64,000 nt of DNA from the NCBI RefSeq assembly GCF_029277445.1, contig NZ_CP119567.1:744001-808000 (forward strand). The letters are read 5' to 3'. Of this stretch, positions 9,210 to 17,840 are shown in pieces. Below the pieces are notes generated by a model, which was not told the DNA's origin, made no database searches, and saw nothing but the letters and a program-made list of their open reading frames with translations. This DNA is from Pararhizobium qamdonense. GTDB lineage: Bacteria; Pseudomonadota; Alphaproteobacteria; Rhizobiales; Rhizobiaceae. The translations under genes and the position numbers were made by a program. How positions within the stretch are numbered: position 1 is the first letter of the stretch; every line of letters starts with the position of its first letter.

Positions 9210-9881
9210 TCAGCGCCGGTTCGGACTTGCAAAATCGGCCAGCATCGGTGCCGTGCCGAGAATATGCTCCCGCATCACCTGCTCGGCGTGCTGCACGTCG
9301 CCCGATCGCAACGCGACGATCAAAGCCGCGTGTTCCTCGCGTGCAGACAGGGGCTTGTCGATGTAATCGAACCAGATGCGCATATAGGGTTCGATCACCG
9401 CGTGCAGGGCGGAGATCTGATGGGTAAGTTTCGGCCGTCCGCTGAGCGCATAAATCCGGCCGTGAAACTCCTGATGGCGAACAACCCAGTCGCTACTGTG
9501 GCTCTGGCCCGCACGCTCCATGCGATCGAGCAGACGCTCAAGCTCGTCAAGCACATCCTCGTCGATCCGCGGCATGGCCAGACGGACCGCGAGCCCCTCC
9601 AGCACCGAGCGCATCTCGAAAGCCTCGTATAATTCATCAAGCGTCAGGCCGGCGACGATACAGCCCCGGTTGGGCCGCAGCACCACCAGGCCATCCGACG
9701 CAAGCCGGCGGAAAGCCTCGCGCACCGGCATGCGGCTCATGCCGATCTCGGCCGCGATCTCTTCCGGTATCAGCCGCTCGCCTGCCTTGTAACGGCCAAG
9801 GCGCAACTTCTGCTGAATATGACGATAGGCCTCCTCTTCCGCAGTCGCGGCGGACGCTGGATGGCTGAAGCTTGAAGACAT
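9210..9881 (-). CDS. GntR-family transcriptional regulator, FCD (FadR) subgroup
   Basis: About 223 residues: an N-terminal winged helix (GRYKAGERLIPEEIAAEIGMSRMPVREAFRRL, quoted here as GRYKAGERLIPEEIAAEIG then MSRMPVREAFRRL) and a C-terminal all-helical FCD ligand domain whose metal-binding His/Asp pattern is suggested by RHQEFHGRIYALSG and EEHAALIVALRSGD. FCD regulators commonly repress transport and catabolic operons until a small carboxylated ligand binds. It lies just upstream of the amino-acid transporter/GGT operon on the same strand and probably controls it. ATG 9881 is chosen; an in-frame GTG at 9911 would add ten residues. Confidence 0.88.
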   Translation of the reverse strand: MSSSFSHPASAATAEEEAYRHIQQKLRLGRYKAGERLIPEEIAAEIGMSRMPVREAFRRLASDGLVVLRPNRGCIVAGLTLDELYEAFEMRSVLEGLAVRLAMPRIDEDVLDELERLLDRMERAGQSHSSDWVVRHQEFHGRIYALSGRPKLTHQISALHAVIEPYMRIWFDYIDKPLSAREEHAALIVALRSGDVQHAEQVMREHILGTAPMLADFASPNRR

Positions 9882-10080
9882 GTCATGGACCAAAGTGATT
9901 TTTGTATCCACTTATCCAATCATCATTTTGCGGTTGCGTCAAGCGCTGGCGAGACGGCCTGGTTGAAGGCAACGTCACTTTGTTTGAGCTTCAAAGGCGA
10001 TCTGAAGGTTGCGAAATTGCCGCAAACGCCGATATGCTTTGCGGTGATAGGACGAGCACCGTCGGAGGCTGAAACCCAGC

Positions 10081-11115
10081 TCATTCTACAGCCTCCCCGG
10101 CCGCACTGCGGGCCTTGCTGGCTGCCAGCTTTTCTTTGCGCTTGCGATAGCGCTCCTGCATCTGCGCTTCGCCTTGCGGCGAGCCGTCATGCCAGGTGCC
10201 AAACCACTTATCGAGTGGGATCAGCGCATCGCCGTAGTTCACTTCAAAATATTTGTGATGCAGGTAATGCGCATAGGCGTGGCTATCGACCAGCTTCTCC
10301 TCGCCCACCTCGACCTTGTCGAAGCCGACATGGCCGGGAATTGCGCCAAAGCCTGCATAGTGCAGCTGATAGAGCATGATGATCGGGTTGGACGGCAGGA
10401 TGAGGTGATAGAATGCGGTTCCGAAATAGAGCAGATGCTCAACCGGATGCATCGACAGCGACGACCATGGTGACGGATTGACCGAGTTGTGATGAACCGA
10501 GTGCACCCACTTATAGAGCAGCGGCGTGTGGATCAGCCGGTGAACGCAGAAGAAGTGAAATTCGTGGATGATCGGGACGACAAGCGCCACCAAAGCCAAC
10601 GTCCAGGGATTTTCGGCCAGGGTGAGCCACGGTGCATATCCATTGGCATAGGCCCAGAGCATGCTGGCCTCGATCGCGGTCCAGATGGTCACTCCAGACA
10701 GGAATGTGCGCAGGATGTTGTCCTTGTTCTGGTTTTCGAACCAGAACGCGCGGCTTTTATGCTCCGATGGGAATTTTCCGTTGTATTTAAACCGGTTTTC
10801 CTGCCGCTTCAGCACGTAAAGATGCAGTTCGAATGCGCCGTAAAACAGGAAGACACAAACGGCATTGACGGCATAAAGCCAGGCAATCCAGCCAATGCCG
10901 AGCGTCCTCATGGTCTCGACCGGCGGGATGATCCAGGCCCAATAGGCCACTGCCGAGGCAGCAAAAATCATGTTCCAGGGAAAGAAATAATGCGGCAGCC
11001 ATTTGAGGATTGCCAAGAACCGCGTTGGGAACTGAAACAAGGGTGCATATTGCACCGGCTCGTTCGGCGCCCAATCACCGCGTTTGTTACGCTTCCCGTA
11101 TTTCAGATCGTCCAT
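10081..11115 (-). CDS. Sterol desaturase / fatty acid hydroxylase family membrane protein
   Basis: Integral membrane di-iron oxygenase of the sterol desaturase superfamily, 344 residues. Four or so hydrophobic segments precede the histidine clusters that bind two irons: HEFHFFCVHRLIH near 185, HSVHHNS near 207 and HAYAHYLHHKYFE near 285. The enzyme would hydroxylate or desaturate a lipid such as a fatty acyl chain, carotenoid or hopanoid. ATG 11115 has GGGAGAG upstream. It stands alone between two regulator genes, with no pathway partner visible, so its lipid substrate is unknown. Confidence 0.88.
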   Translation of the reverse strand: MDDLKYGKRNKRGDWAPNEPVQYAPLFQFPTRFLAILKWLPHYFFPWNMIFAASAVAYWAWIIPPVETMRTLGIGWIAWLYAVNAVCVFLFYGAFELHLYVLKRQENRFKYNGKFPSEHKSRAFWFENQNKDNILRTFLSGVTIWTAIEASMLWAYANGYAPWLTLAENPWTLALVALVVPIIHEFHFFCVHRLIHTPLLYKWVHSVHHNSVNPSPWSSLSMHPVEHLLYFGTAFYHLILPSNPIIMLYQLHYAGFGAIPGHVGFDKVEVGEEKLVDSHAYAHYLHHKYFEVNYGDALIPLDKWFGTWHDGSPQGEAQMQERYRKRKEKLAASKARSAAGEAVE

Positions 11116-11278
11116 CAGTGCTCTCCCTGCATCAAACCGCCGTTTGCGCGTTCACACGAAGCTTTCAATTGAAGGAGCGAATGGCGCTTTGCCGGATGTT
11201 ACGAGTGAACGTCTCCTCCCTACCCCCTGATTAGCAGGTGGAGCTACAAACGCCGAAGACTTCATTGATCAGATTAGA

Positions 11279-12280
11279 TCAGAGGCCTTCAGGGGTTATC
11301 GTGATGAACCGGATGGGGCTGGGATCGGGCTCGATCTTCGTCAAGCCGATACGGAAGAGTATCCAATCAAGTGCGCGCTGCGCCTGCGCTTCCGGCGCTT
11401 GATCGAGAACCACATCAACAATACCGTCGCGCAAGGCCGCACTGGTGTAGTCGGTCAACTCGTGAGCGATGAACAGGATGTCACGGCCGCGCTTTTCGCG
11501 CCGCAGGAGATCGATGAGCGCCGAGTTGGCGCCACCGGCATTGTATAGGCCGACAAGGTTCGGATATTTTTCAAGCGCATAGGACAGCGACGTCTTGCTA
11601 TATTGCTCCTCGTCGCGGCTGAAGCCGACCCAGTCGAAACTCACATCGCCGGGGTGGTCGCGAAAATAATCGGAAAATCCGCGCATGCGCTCGCGGTGAA
11701 CCTGGTAGATCGGATGGCAAAGCCCGATCACCGGACCGGACTGTCTCGCCATTCGCATTATGAAATGGGCTGCAGTGCGTCCCGCTGCATAATTGTTGAT
11801 CCCGACGAACTCCCCGTTTGTTTCCGACGCCCGGGTCACCACATGGACGATGGGAACACCCCGGCCAGCGACCGCTGCCACAGCTGCATTGATCTTGGGA
11901 CTATTGGGAACTGCGAGGATGAGACCAGCGCGCGTGCTATCCGTCGATAGGATGCGCTTGGCTATCTCGTCCGGATTCATCTCATCCGTAAAACTGCGCT
12001 GGACCACCACGAAGGGGTCGAGGGTGCCGGCAATGCTCTCAAATGCCTGCGAAAGCCGCCGGTAAAAGGTCGTTTCCGGCCGGACCATCAAGACCTCGAT
12101 CCGCATCAGTCTGTGGTAGGCATCCGGAAGGATCCGTGGATAATTCAATGTCCGCGCTGCCAAGGTCACCTTCTCAACGAGTTCAGAACGAACGCCCCCG
12201 CGCCCGTTCAGCACCCGTTCGACAGTTGCCGTGCCCACGCCGGCAACGCGAGCGATATCCTGATAGTTCGGCCGAACCAT
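11279..12280 (-). CDS. LacI-family transcriptional regulator
   Basis: 333 residues. The first 55 form the LacI helix-turn-helix and hinge helix (NYQDIARVAGVGTATVERVL), followed by a periplasmic-binding-protein-like sugar domain (LAVPNSPKINAAVAAVAGRG; VGINNYAAGRTAAHFIMR). Such proteins repress sugar genes until a sugar or sugar phosphate binds. It is the last gene of the leftward run transporter-SDR-regulator, 191 bases after the SDR, with its own operator-like palindrome upstream, so it may be autoregulated. Unlike most LacI proteins the usual SRAL or SRVL of the recognition helix is replaced by ERVL. The target sugar is not evident. Confidence 0.9.
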   Translation of the reverse strand: MVRPNYQDIARVAGVGTATVERVLNGRGGVRSELVEKVTLAARTLNYPRILPDAYHRLMRIEVLMVRPETTFYRRLSQAFESIAGTLDPFVVVQRSFTDEMNPDEIAKRILSTDSTRAGLILAVPNSPKINAAVAAVAGRGVPIVHVVTRASETNGEFVGINNYAAGRTAAHFIMRMARQSGPVIGLCHPIYQVHRERMRGFSDYFRDHPGDVSFDWVGFSRDEEQYSKTSLSYALEKYPNLVGLYNAGGANSALIDLLRREKRGRDILFIAHELTDYTSAALRDGIVDVVLDQAPEAQAQRALDWILFRIGLTKIEPDPSPIRFITITPEGL

Positions 12281-12311
12281 ACCGTAACCTTTGAAATCTT
12301 AGCGCCCTGCG

Positions 12312-12325
12312 GGTAACCGGTTTCA
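12312..12325. promoter_or_regulatory. Candidate LacI-type operator
   Basis: GGTAACCGGTTTCA, a near-palindrome centred on CG, matches the LacI-family pattern TGAAACCGGTTTCA at 12 of 14 positions. It lies 32 bases upstream of the LacI gene start, a typical place for autoregulation. Confidence 0.6.
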
Positions 12326-12471
12326 GACTCCTATCCCGCCTTTGACGCAAGAAGAAGCCTATACTTTACCGGGCCTGCTGGAGGCTTCGCCAGGAATGGC
12401 GCGACGTTCTAAGACGTGTCGGGAAGGCGCTCCCACAGCAAAGGAAGCCGTTCATGAGATGCGCATCGCCA

Positions 12472-13260
12472 TCACCAGCAGCAGAAGCCACCATCGACGA
12501 GCAGATCGACGCCGGTGACGTAGCTTGAGGCGTTTGACAAGAGGAATACGGCGGGGCCGACCATTTCATCGACATTGGCCATGCGCTGCATCGGTGTCTG
12601 TTCTTCGAACGATTTCGTCTGATGCACCATTTCAGGCCGGGTGTTCATCGGCGTCGCCGTGTAGCCGGGGCTGATCGTATTGACGCGGATGCCGCGATCG
12701 ACCCATTCCATCGCCATTGATTTGGTCATGTGGATGACGCCGGCCTTTGAGGCATTGTAATGGCACTGGTTCAGCCCGCGATTGACGATGACGCCGGACA
12801 TGGAGGCGATGTTGACGATCGAGCCCCGGCCGGATTTCAGCATCGCGCGCGCTTGCGCCTGGCAGGACAGAAATACGCCTTTCAGGTTGATGTCCATCAT
12901 CGTTTGGAACTGGTCTTCCTCCATTTCCTCCGCCGGATTGGCATTGGCAATACCGGCGGCATTGACGGCCAGTGTCAGGGACCCGAGCTCCACTTCGGTA
13001 CGCGCCACCGCGTCGATCAATGCCGCACTGCTGGTGACGTCGGCAGCGATCTGGATGCTGCGGCGTCCTGTCCGCGCAATGAAATCGGCAGTCGTTGCCA
13101 GGCCATCGTCCGTGCGGCGGTCGAGAAGCGCGACATCTGCGCCGCATTGGGCGAGCCCCATGGCGATCCGCTGCCCGATACCGCTGCCCGCGCCTGTCAC
13201 TACTGCAACATTTCCGGAAAGATTAAACAGTTTTGGCGCGTCGAGCTGGATATCAGACAT
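12472..13260 (-). CDS. SDR-family oxidoreductase, probable polyol dehydrogenase
   Basis: Classical short-chain dehydrogenase, 262 residues. The NAD(P) motif TGAGSGIG is near residue 22, NAAG near 96, and the catalytic Ser-Tyr-Lys set is in IASMSG and YNASKAG. DRRT after the second strand suggests preference for NAD. Closest in style to sorbitol, arabinitol and xylitol dehydrogenases. It starts 14 bases after the sugar ABC ATPase gene in the same operon, so it probably oxidises the imported polyol to a ketose, or reduces the ketose. The C-terminus ends in Trp, as in many tetrameric polyol SDRs. Confidence 0.9.
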   Translation of the reverse strand: MSDIQLDAPKLFNLSGNVAVVTGAGSGIGQRIAMGLAQCGADVALLDRRTDDGLATTADFIARTGRRSIQIAADVTSSAALIDAVARTEVELGSLTLAVNAAGIANANPAEEMEEDQFQTMMDINLKGVFLSCQAQARAMLKSGRGSIVNIASMSGVIVNRGLNQCHYNASKAGVIHMTKSMAMEWVDRGIRVNTISPGYTATPMNTRPEMVHQTKSFEEQTPMQRMANVDEMVGPAVFLLSNASSYVTGVDLLVDGGFCCW

Positions 13261-13274
13261 TGAGCATTTCCTCT

Positions 13275-14762
13275 TTAAATGGTCGCCAGTTCCATGACCG
13301 AGACGTCGTTGGCGTCTTCGCGGTTCAGGATGCCGGCTTGTTTTCCCTGGGCCATGACCATGACGCGGCTGGAGACGCCCAGCACCTCCTCAAGGTCAGA
13401 GCTGACCACGATCACCGCAACGCCCCCGCGTGCGAGATCCATAATAAGGTCATAGATGGATGAGCGCGCGCCGACATCGATGCCGCGCGTCGGTTCGTCC
13501 AGCACCACGACCTGCGGCTTTCGCGCCAGCCATTTTGCCAGCACCACCTTCTGCTGGTTGCCGCCTGAAAGTTCACCGGCATTTTGTCCGCCGCGCCCCT
13601 TGACGCCGAACCGCTTGATGAATTCATCGGCAAATTCGCGAATACGGCGCGACGATATCCAGCCGTTGCGGGAGATTTCACCGAGATTGGCATAGGCAAT
13701 ATTTTCCGCGATGGAATGCTCGAGCACCACGCCCTGCAGCTTGCGATCCTCCGGGACGAGAACGATGCCGTTGCGGATCGCATCGATCGGCGATCGCGGC
13801 GTCACCGGCTTTCCATGCAGCAGGACCTCGCCTGCGGAGATGGGATCGGCTCCGGTGATGGCACGTACCAGCTCGGTGCGCCCGGCACCCATCAGGCCGG
13901 CAATGCCGAACACTTCGCCCTTGCGAACCGAGAAATTGATATTGCGGAACGTATTGGAGGGCGAAGAGAGCCCGCGAACCTCAAGCGCGACATGGTCCGA
14001 CGGGGCTGGAAGAGCGGGGAACATACGCTCCAGCGAGCGCCCGACCATCGCCTCGACAATGGTGCGGATCGGAACATTGCCGGTGTCGAACTCCTGCACT
14101 TTCGCGCCGTCCCGCATGACGACGATGCGGTCGGCAATCTGACGGATTTCTTCAAGACGATGCGAGATATAGATGATGCCGACCCCGTCTGCCTTCAACC
14201 GCTCGATTTGCTGGAACAGAAGCTGGGTTTCCTCGCCGCCAAGTGCGGCCGTCGGTTCGTCGAGAATGAGGAGACGCGCATTCAGCGTCAGAGCTTTGGC
14301 AATCTCGATTAGCTGCTGCTTTCCAGTCGACAAGCCCTCGACGAGCCGGTCGGGCGAGACGTCGAGACCCAGTCTCTTCAGGCCGCTTCTGGCACGCTCT
14401 TCCATGCCGGCACGATCGATGCGGCCGGCCTTCATCGGATAGCGGCCGACGAAAACATTTTCGGCAATGGACAGTTTGGGAAGCAGTTTCAGCTCCTGGT
14501 GGATCATGCCCACGCCCTCATCCATGGCGGCGCGGGGGGAGGCGGGAGCATAGGCTGCCCCCGACCAGGTCATCTCTCCGGCAGACGGTTGAACGGTGCC
14601 TGAGATAATGTTCGACAGGGTGGATTTTCCCGCCCCGTTTTCGCCAAGCAGCGCCACGACCTCTCCCGCGTAGATATCGAGATCGACACCGTGGAGAACC
14701 TTGATCGGACCGTAGGATTTCTGGACCCCACGGAGCGAGAGGATGGGAGAGCGGGTCGTCAT
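13275..14762 (-). CDS. Sugar ABC transporter ATP-binding protein, RbsA/MglA type
   Basis: Double-ATPase subunit of a CUT2 (ribose-type) importer, 495 residues. Domain 1 has Walker A GENGAGKST near 40 and signature LSTGKQQ near 141 with Walker B LLILDEPTAALG; domain 2 carries the degenerate site GLMGAGRTE near 286 and LSGGNQQKVVLAKWL near 400, as is normal for RbsA-like proteins. ATG 14762 follows AAAGG; frames extend further upstream but without a ribosome-binding site. It lies between the binding-protein gene and the SDR gene. Confidence 0.93.
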   Translation of the reverse strand: MTTRSPILSLRGVQKSYGPIKVLHGVDLDIYAGEVVALLGENGAGKSTLSNIISGTVQPSAGEMTWSGAAYAPASPRAAMDEGVGMIHQELKLLPKLSIAENVFVGRYPMKAGRIDRAGMEERARSGLKRLGLDVSPDRLVEGLSTGKQQLIEIAKALTLNARLLILDEPTAALGGEETQLLFQQIERLKADGVGIIYISHRLEEIRQIADRIVVMRDGAKVQEFDTGNVPIRTIVEAMVGRSLERMFPALPAPSDHVALEVRGLSSPSNTFRNINFSVRKGEVFGIAGLMGAGRTELVRAITGADPISAGEVLLHGKPVTPRSPIDAIRNGIVLVPEDRKLQGVVLEHSIAENIAYANLGEISRNGWISSRRIREFADEFIKRFGVKGRGGQNAGELSGGNQQKVVLAKWLARKPQVVVLDEPTRGIDVGARSSIYDLIMDLARGGVAVIVVSSDLEEVLGVSSRVMVMAQGKQAGILNREDANDVSVMELATI

Positions 14763-14788
14763 GGCGCTGCCTTTCGCATCAGAACGGA

Positions 14789-15721
14789 TTACGGATGGTT
14801 CTTGACGAATTCCGGCGCATTTTCGCAGGTTGTCAGAACCGCATTCGGGGTCTGGCGCTCTTCGACCTTCTGGCCGGCAGCAACAGCGATCGCGGATTCG
14901 ACAGCCAGGACACCCATTTTCTGCGTGCTCTGGGTCGCCGTTGCAATATACGGGCCCTTGCATTTGGCGAGATATTCCAGCGCCGAGACGTCGCCGTCAT
15001 AACCACCGATGATCACCTTGTCGGAGAGGTTGGCGACATCGACAGCCTTGGCTGCACCCATGGCAAGACCATCGGCCTGGCCGAAGATGATCGTGATTTC
15101 CGGGTTTGCCTGCAGCATGTTCTGCGCGATCGAGAAACCCTCGTCCGCCGACCACATATTGCTCCATTGCTGATCGACGAGCTCGACGCCCTTGTTCTCG
15201 TCGATGGCGCGCTTGCAGCCGGTGAAGCGATCGACTTCCGGCGTCGTGCCTTTCTGGCCATGGATGATCGCCATCTTGCCGGCGCCGCCAGCCTTGCCGA
15301 TGATGTATTTGCAGACTTCATAAGCAGACTCGACGCTTTCGCCGGCGATGAACGTATCACCTGGCGCGCCTTCGGGCGTGCGATCGACATTGATAACGGG
15401 AATTCCGGCTTCGCGGGCAAGGCGCGTCGGAACGGCGGCGGCGGCGGCACCGGCCGGGATATAGATGAAGGCGTCGATATCCTGCGTCATCAGGTCCTGC
15501 ACCTGGCTGACCTGTGTGTTGGTATCGTTCTTCGCATCGACCACGACCACCTCGATGCCCTTTTCCTTGGCATGCTTTTCGACGCCCAGCTTGATCTGGT
15601 TGAAGAAGTCAGCCTGGAGATTGGGAACGGCAAGACCGATTTTCTTGATTTCGGCAGCACTTGCCGGCAGGGCCAGCAGCGAGGCAGCGGTTGCCGCCAA
15701 AAGAATTTTGGACAGTTTCAT
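14789..15721 (-). CDS. Sugar ABC transporter substrate-binding protein, RbsB type
   Basis: Periplasmic binding protein of the Peripla_BP_4 family, 310 residues, with a signal peptide ending at about residue 22 (LALPASAAE). Family segments: KKIGLAVPNLQADFFNQI at the first strand, VSQVQDLMTQDIDAFIYIPA, VINVDRTPEGAPGD, and FGQADGLAMGAAKAV. These proteins bind a pentose, hexose or polyol. Gene order is unusual for CUT2 systems: permease first, then this protein, then the ATPase. Confidence 0.93.
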   Translation of the reverse strand: MKLSKILLAATAASLLALPASAAEIKKIGLAVPNLQADFFNQIKLGVEKHAKEKGIEVVVVDAKNDTNTQVSQVQDLMTQDIDAFIYIPAGAAAAAVPTRLAREAGIPVINVDRTPEGAPGDTFIAGESVESAYEVCKYIIGKAGGAGKMAIIHGQKGTTPEVDRFTGCKRAIDENKGVELVDQQWSNMWSADEGFSIAQNMLQANPEITIIFGQADGLAMGAAKAVDVANLSDKVIIGGYDGDVSALEYLAKCKGPYIATATQSTQKMGVLAVESAIAVAAGQKVEERQTPNAVLTTCENAPEFVKNHP

Positions 15722-15845
15722 GGTTTCTCCTCCAAGTTACCCGGTGATCCCCTGCCCTCGCAGGCGCCACCGTCCTTTTTGCCGGCCCGCACCATTGCGA
15801 ACCGTTTTCACCACCTCGCCGCACTCCCGCAGCGAGATGAAATTC

Positions 15846-16820
15846 CTATTTGCGCTTGCGGTAGGTTTCCGCCGTGACGGCGAGCACGATGACAGCGCCG
15901 ATGATGACCTGCTGCAGGAAGGGCGAGACGCTGAGCAGGTTGAGACCATTGCGCAGCACGCCGATGATCAGAACCCCGATGATCGTGCCGCCGATGCCGC
16001 CGGTGCCGCCCGACAGCGAGGTGCCGCCGATCACGACCGCCGCAATCGCGTCGAGTTCATAGGACACGCCCGAAGACGGCTGGACGGAATCGAGCCGGGC
16101 CGCAAGCACCATGCCGGCAAGGCCGGCGAGCAAGCTGCACACCACATAGACGAGCACGGTGGCGCGCTGGACATTGATGCCGGCAAGGCGTGCCACTTCC
16201 GGGTTTCCGCCGATGGCATAAAGTACCCGGCCTCCATGGCGGTAACGCTGATAGAGAAGGCCAATGATGAAAACCACCACCATCACGGCAACCGTCAACG
16301 TCACGAAGCCGCCGAAACGCACGATGGCCATCATGTTGAACCAGGCGGGAAAACCGATGATCTGCTGGCCGTCGGTGATCATGTTGGCGATGCCGCGCGC
16401 AATCGACATCATCGCGAGCGTCGCAATGAAGGGCGGCACGTTGAATCGCGTGATCAATAATCCCGCGATCAATCCGTTCAGCGAGGCGGCGCAAAGCGCA
16501 AGCGAGATCGCCAGCGGCATCGGCACACCGAGCACAACATTGAGATAGCCGAGCACCATCATGGCCAGCGCCATGACCGAGCCGACGGCAAGATCGATGC
16601 CGCCGATGAGAATGACCAGCGTCATGCCCACGGCCATGACGCCAAGCACGGTGATCTGATCGAGCACGTTGAGGAAGTTCCGCACCGACATGAACTTGTC
16701 TGTCGCGAAGGTGAGGAAAAGGCAGAGCACGATGAGCCCGATCAGCGGGCCGGTCGCCCCACGCAGGGACGGAAGCAATCCGCCGGCTAAAGCCCGTCTT
16801 TCCTTGATTGCCGCCACCAT
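15846..16820 (-). CDS. Sugar ABC transporter permease, RbsC type
   Basis: Inner-membrane permease of the BPD_transp_2 family, 324 residues with eight to ten hydrophobic segments. Signatures: VLGVMAVGMTLVILIGGIDL near 65, VPPFIATLAMMSIARG near 125 and AVVIGGTSLSGGTGGIGGT near 255. ATG 16820 is chosen because AGGAG stands eight bases upstream; an ATG at 16868 would start inside the probable operator region. First gene of the leftward operon and divergent from the transketolase genes. Confidence 0.92.
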   Translation of the reverse strand: MVAAIKERRALAGGLLPSLRGATGPLIGLIVLCLFLTFATDKFMSVRNFLNVLDQITVLGVMAVGMTLVILIGGIDLAVGSVMALAMMVLGYLNVVLGVPMPLAISLALCAASLNGLIAGLLITRFNVPPFIATLAMMSIARGIANMITDGQQIIGFPAWFNMMAIVRFGGFVTLTVAVMVVVFIIGLLYQRYRHGGRVLYAIGGNPEVARLAGINVQRATVLVYVVCSLLAGLAGMVLAARLDSVQPSSGVSYELDAIAAVVIGGTSLSGGTGGIGGTIIGVLIIGVLRNGLNLLSVSPFLQQVIIGAVIVLAVTAETYRKRK

Positions 16821-16861
16821 CAGCGCTTCTCCTCCAAGCCCGACCGCTGCATGCTCAGCGG

Positions 16862-16879
16862 TACGCATAAATATTCACT
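16862..16879. promoter_or_regulatory. Candidate SorC-regulator operator, site A (transporter side)
   Basis: This 18-base site ends in ATTCACT preceded by an AT-rich spacer. It matches the perfect palindrome at 20350-20367 at 13 of 18 positions and lies between the leftward promoter and the permease gene. Confidence 0.5.
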
Positions 16880-16891
16880 AACGTGTGTAAA

Positions 16892-16920
16892 TTCGTAACC
16901 GGCATTAATCTGACTGTCAA
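16892..16920 (-). promoter_or_regulatory. Possible promoter of the sugar transporter operon
   Basis: On the minus strand TTGACA (16920-16915) is followed after 17 bases by TACGAA (16897-16892), a perfect -35 with a weak -10. It points toward the RbsC-type permease and places the start just before operator site A. Confidence 0.4.
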
Positions 16921-16966
16921 TACATCATCAAGTGCTTATTTTTCGGCATGACAGTCACGTTTTGGC

Positions 16967-16997
16967 TTGACTTGCCAGAAGTCCATGCAAATATAAA
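16967..16997 (+). promoter_or_regulatory. Probable promoter of the transketolase operon
   Basis: TTGACT at 16967-16972 is followed by TATAAA at 16992-16997 with a 19-base spacer (ATATAA gives 18). The predicted start falls at about 17004, inside operator site B, which would suit repression by steric block. Confidence 0.5.
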
Positions 16998-17001
16998 GGC
17001 A

Positions 17002-17019
17002 ACTGTATATTTATTCACT
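17002..17019. promoter_or_regulatory. Candidate SorC-regulator operator, site B (transketolase side)
   Basis: ACTGTATATTTATTCACT is an imperfect palindrome that matches the site at 20350-20367 at 13 of 18 positions. It lies 11 bases before the transketolase ribosome-binding site. Confidence 0.55.
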
Positions 17020-17030
17020 GAGAGGGTTTC

Positions 17031-17840
17031 ATGCAGCCGAACGATCTCGACCGTATCGCTCAACAGATCCGTCTGCGCGATCTGCAAGCGGTTTTCGAAG
17101 CTGGCGCCGGCCATATCGGCGGGGAAATGTCCGCCATCGACATTCTGACGGCGCTGTATTTCCGCGTTCTCCGGATCTGGCCGGATCAGCCGAAGAACCC
17201 GGAGCGGGACCGGTTTGTCCTGTCCAAAGGCCATGTTGCCCTGGCGCTTTACGTGACACTCGCCAAACGGGGCTTTATTCCTGAGGAAGAGGTGAGCACA
17301 TTTTTAAAGCCGCATTCGCGGCTCAACGGCCACCCGAATTGCAATAAGGTGCCCGGCGTCGAGACCAATACTGGTCCGCTCGGCCACGGCCTGCCGGTTG
17401 CCGTCGGCATGGCGAAAGCGGCCAAGCTGACCGGTGCTGCCTATCACACCTATGTCATGACCGGCGACGGCGAGATGCAGGAGGGTTCCAACTGGGAGGC
17501 CATCGCGTCGGCTGCTCAGTTCGGCCTGAACAATCTCACGCTGATCATCGACCACAACCGCTTTCAGCAGGGGGCATCGCTGCAAGATACCAACAATCTT
17601 GCGCCTTTCCCCTCCAAGCTCTCAGCTTTCGGCTGGGATGTCAGCGAGATCAACGGCAACGTCATGAACGAGATCGTTCCGGCTCTCGAAAAGCGCGGTT
17701 CGCGCCCGCATTGCATCGTTGCCCATACAAACAAGGGTCATGGCATTTCCTTCATGCAGGATACCGTCGATTGGCATCACAAGGTGCCGAACGCTGACCA
17801 GTACAAGATTGCCGTGGCTGAGCTTTCGGAGGCCCTTTGA
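17031..17840 (+). CDS. Transketolase, N-terminal (ThDP pyrophosphate-binding) subunit
   Basis: First half of a split transketolase, 269 residues, holding the thiamine diphosphate binding domain. The GDG-motif TGDGEMQEGSNWEA lies near residue 143, ending in the metal-binding Asn/Gly region IDHNRFQQG. Conserved His residues occur in GHIGGEMSA, SKGHVALALY and NTGPLGHGLP. It works only with the C-terminal subunit encoded next, with which it overlaps (TGATG). Beside polyol dehydrogenases and a kinase it would act on a ketose phosphate; related split enzymes are known to use apulose 4-phosphate as well as pentose phosphates. Confidence 0.93.
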   Translation: MQPNDLDRIAQQIRLRDLQAVFEAGAGHIGGEMSAIDILTALYFRVLRIWPDQPKNPERDRFVLSKGHVALALYVTLAKRGFIPEEEVSTFLKPHSRLNGHPNCNKVPGVETNTGPLGHGLPVAVGMAKAAKLTGAAYHTYVMTGDGEMQEGSNWEAIASAAQFGLNNLTLIIDHNRFQQGASLQDTNNLAPFPSKLSAFGWDVSEINGNVMNEIVPALEKRGSRPHCIVAHTNKGHGISFMQDTVDWHHKVPNADQYKIAVAELSEAL

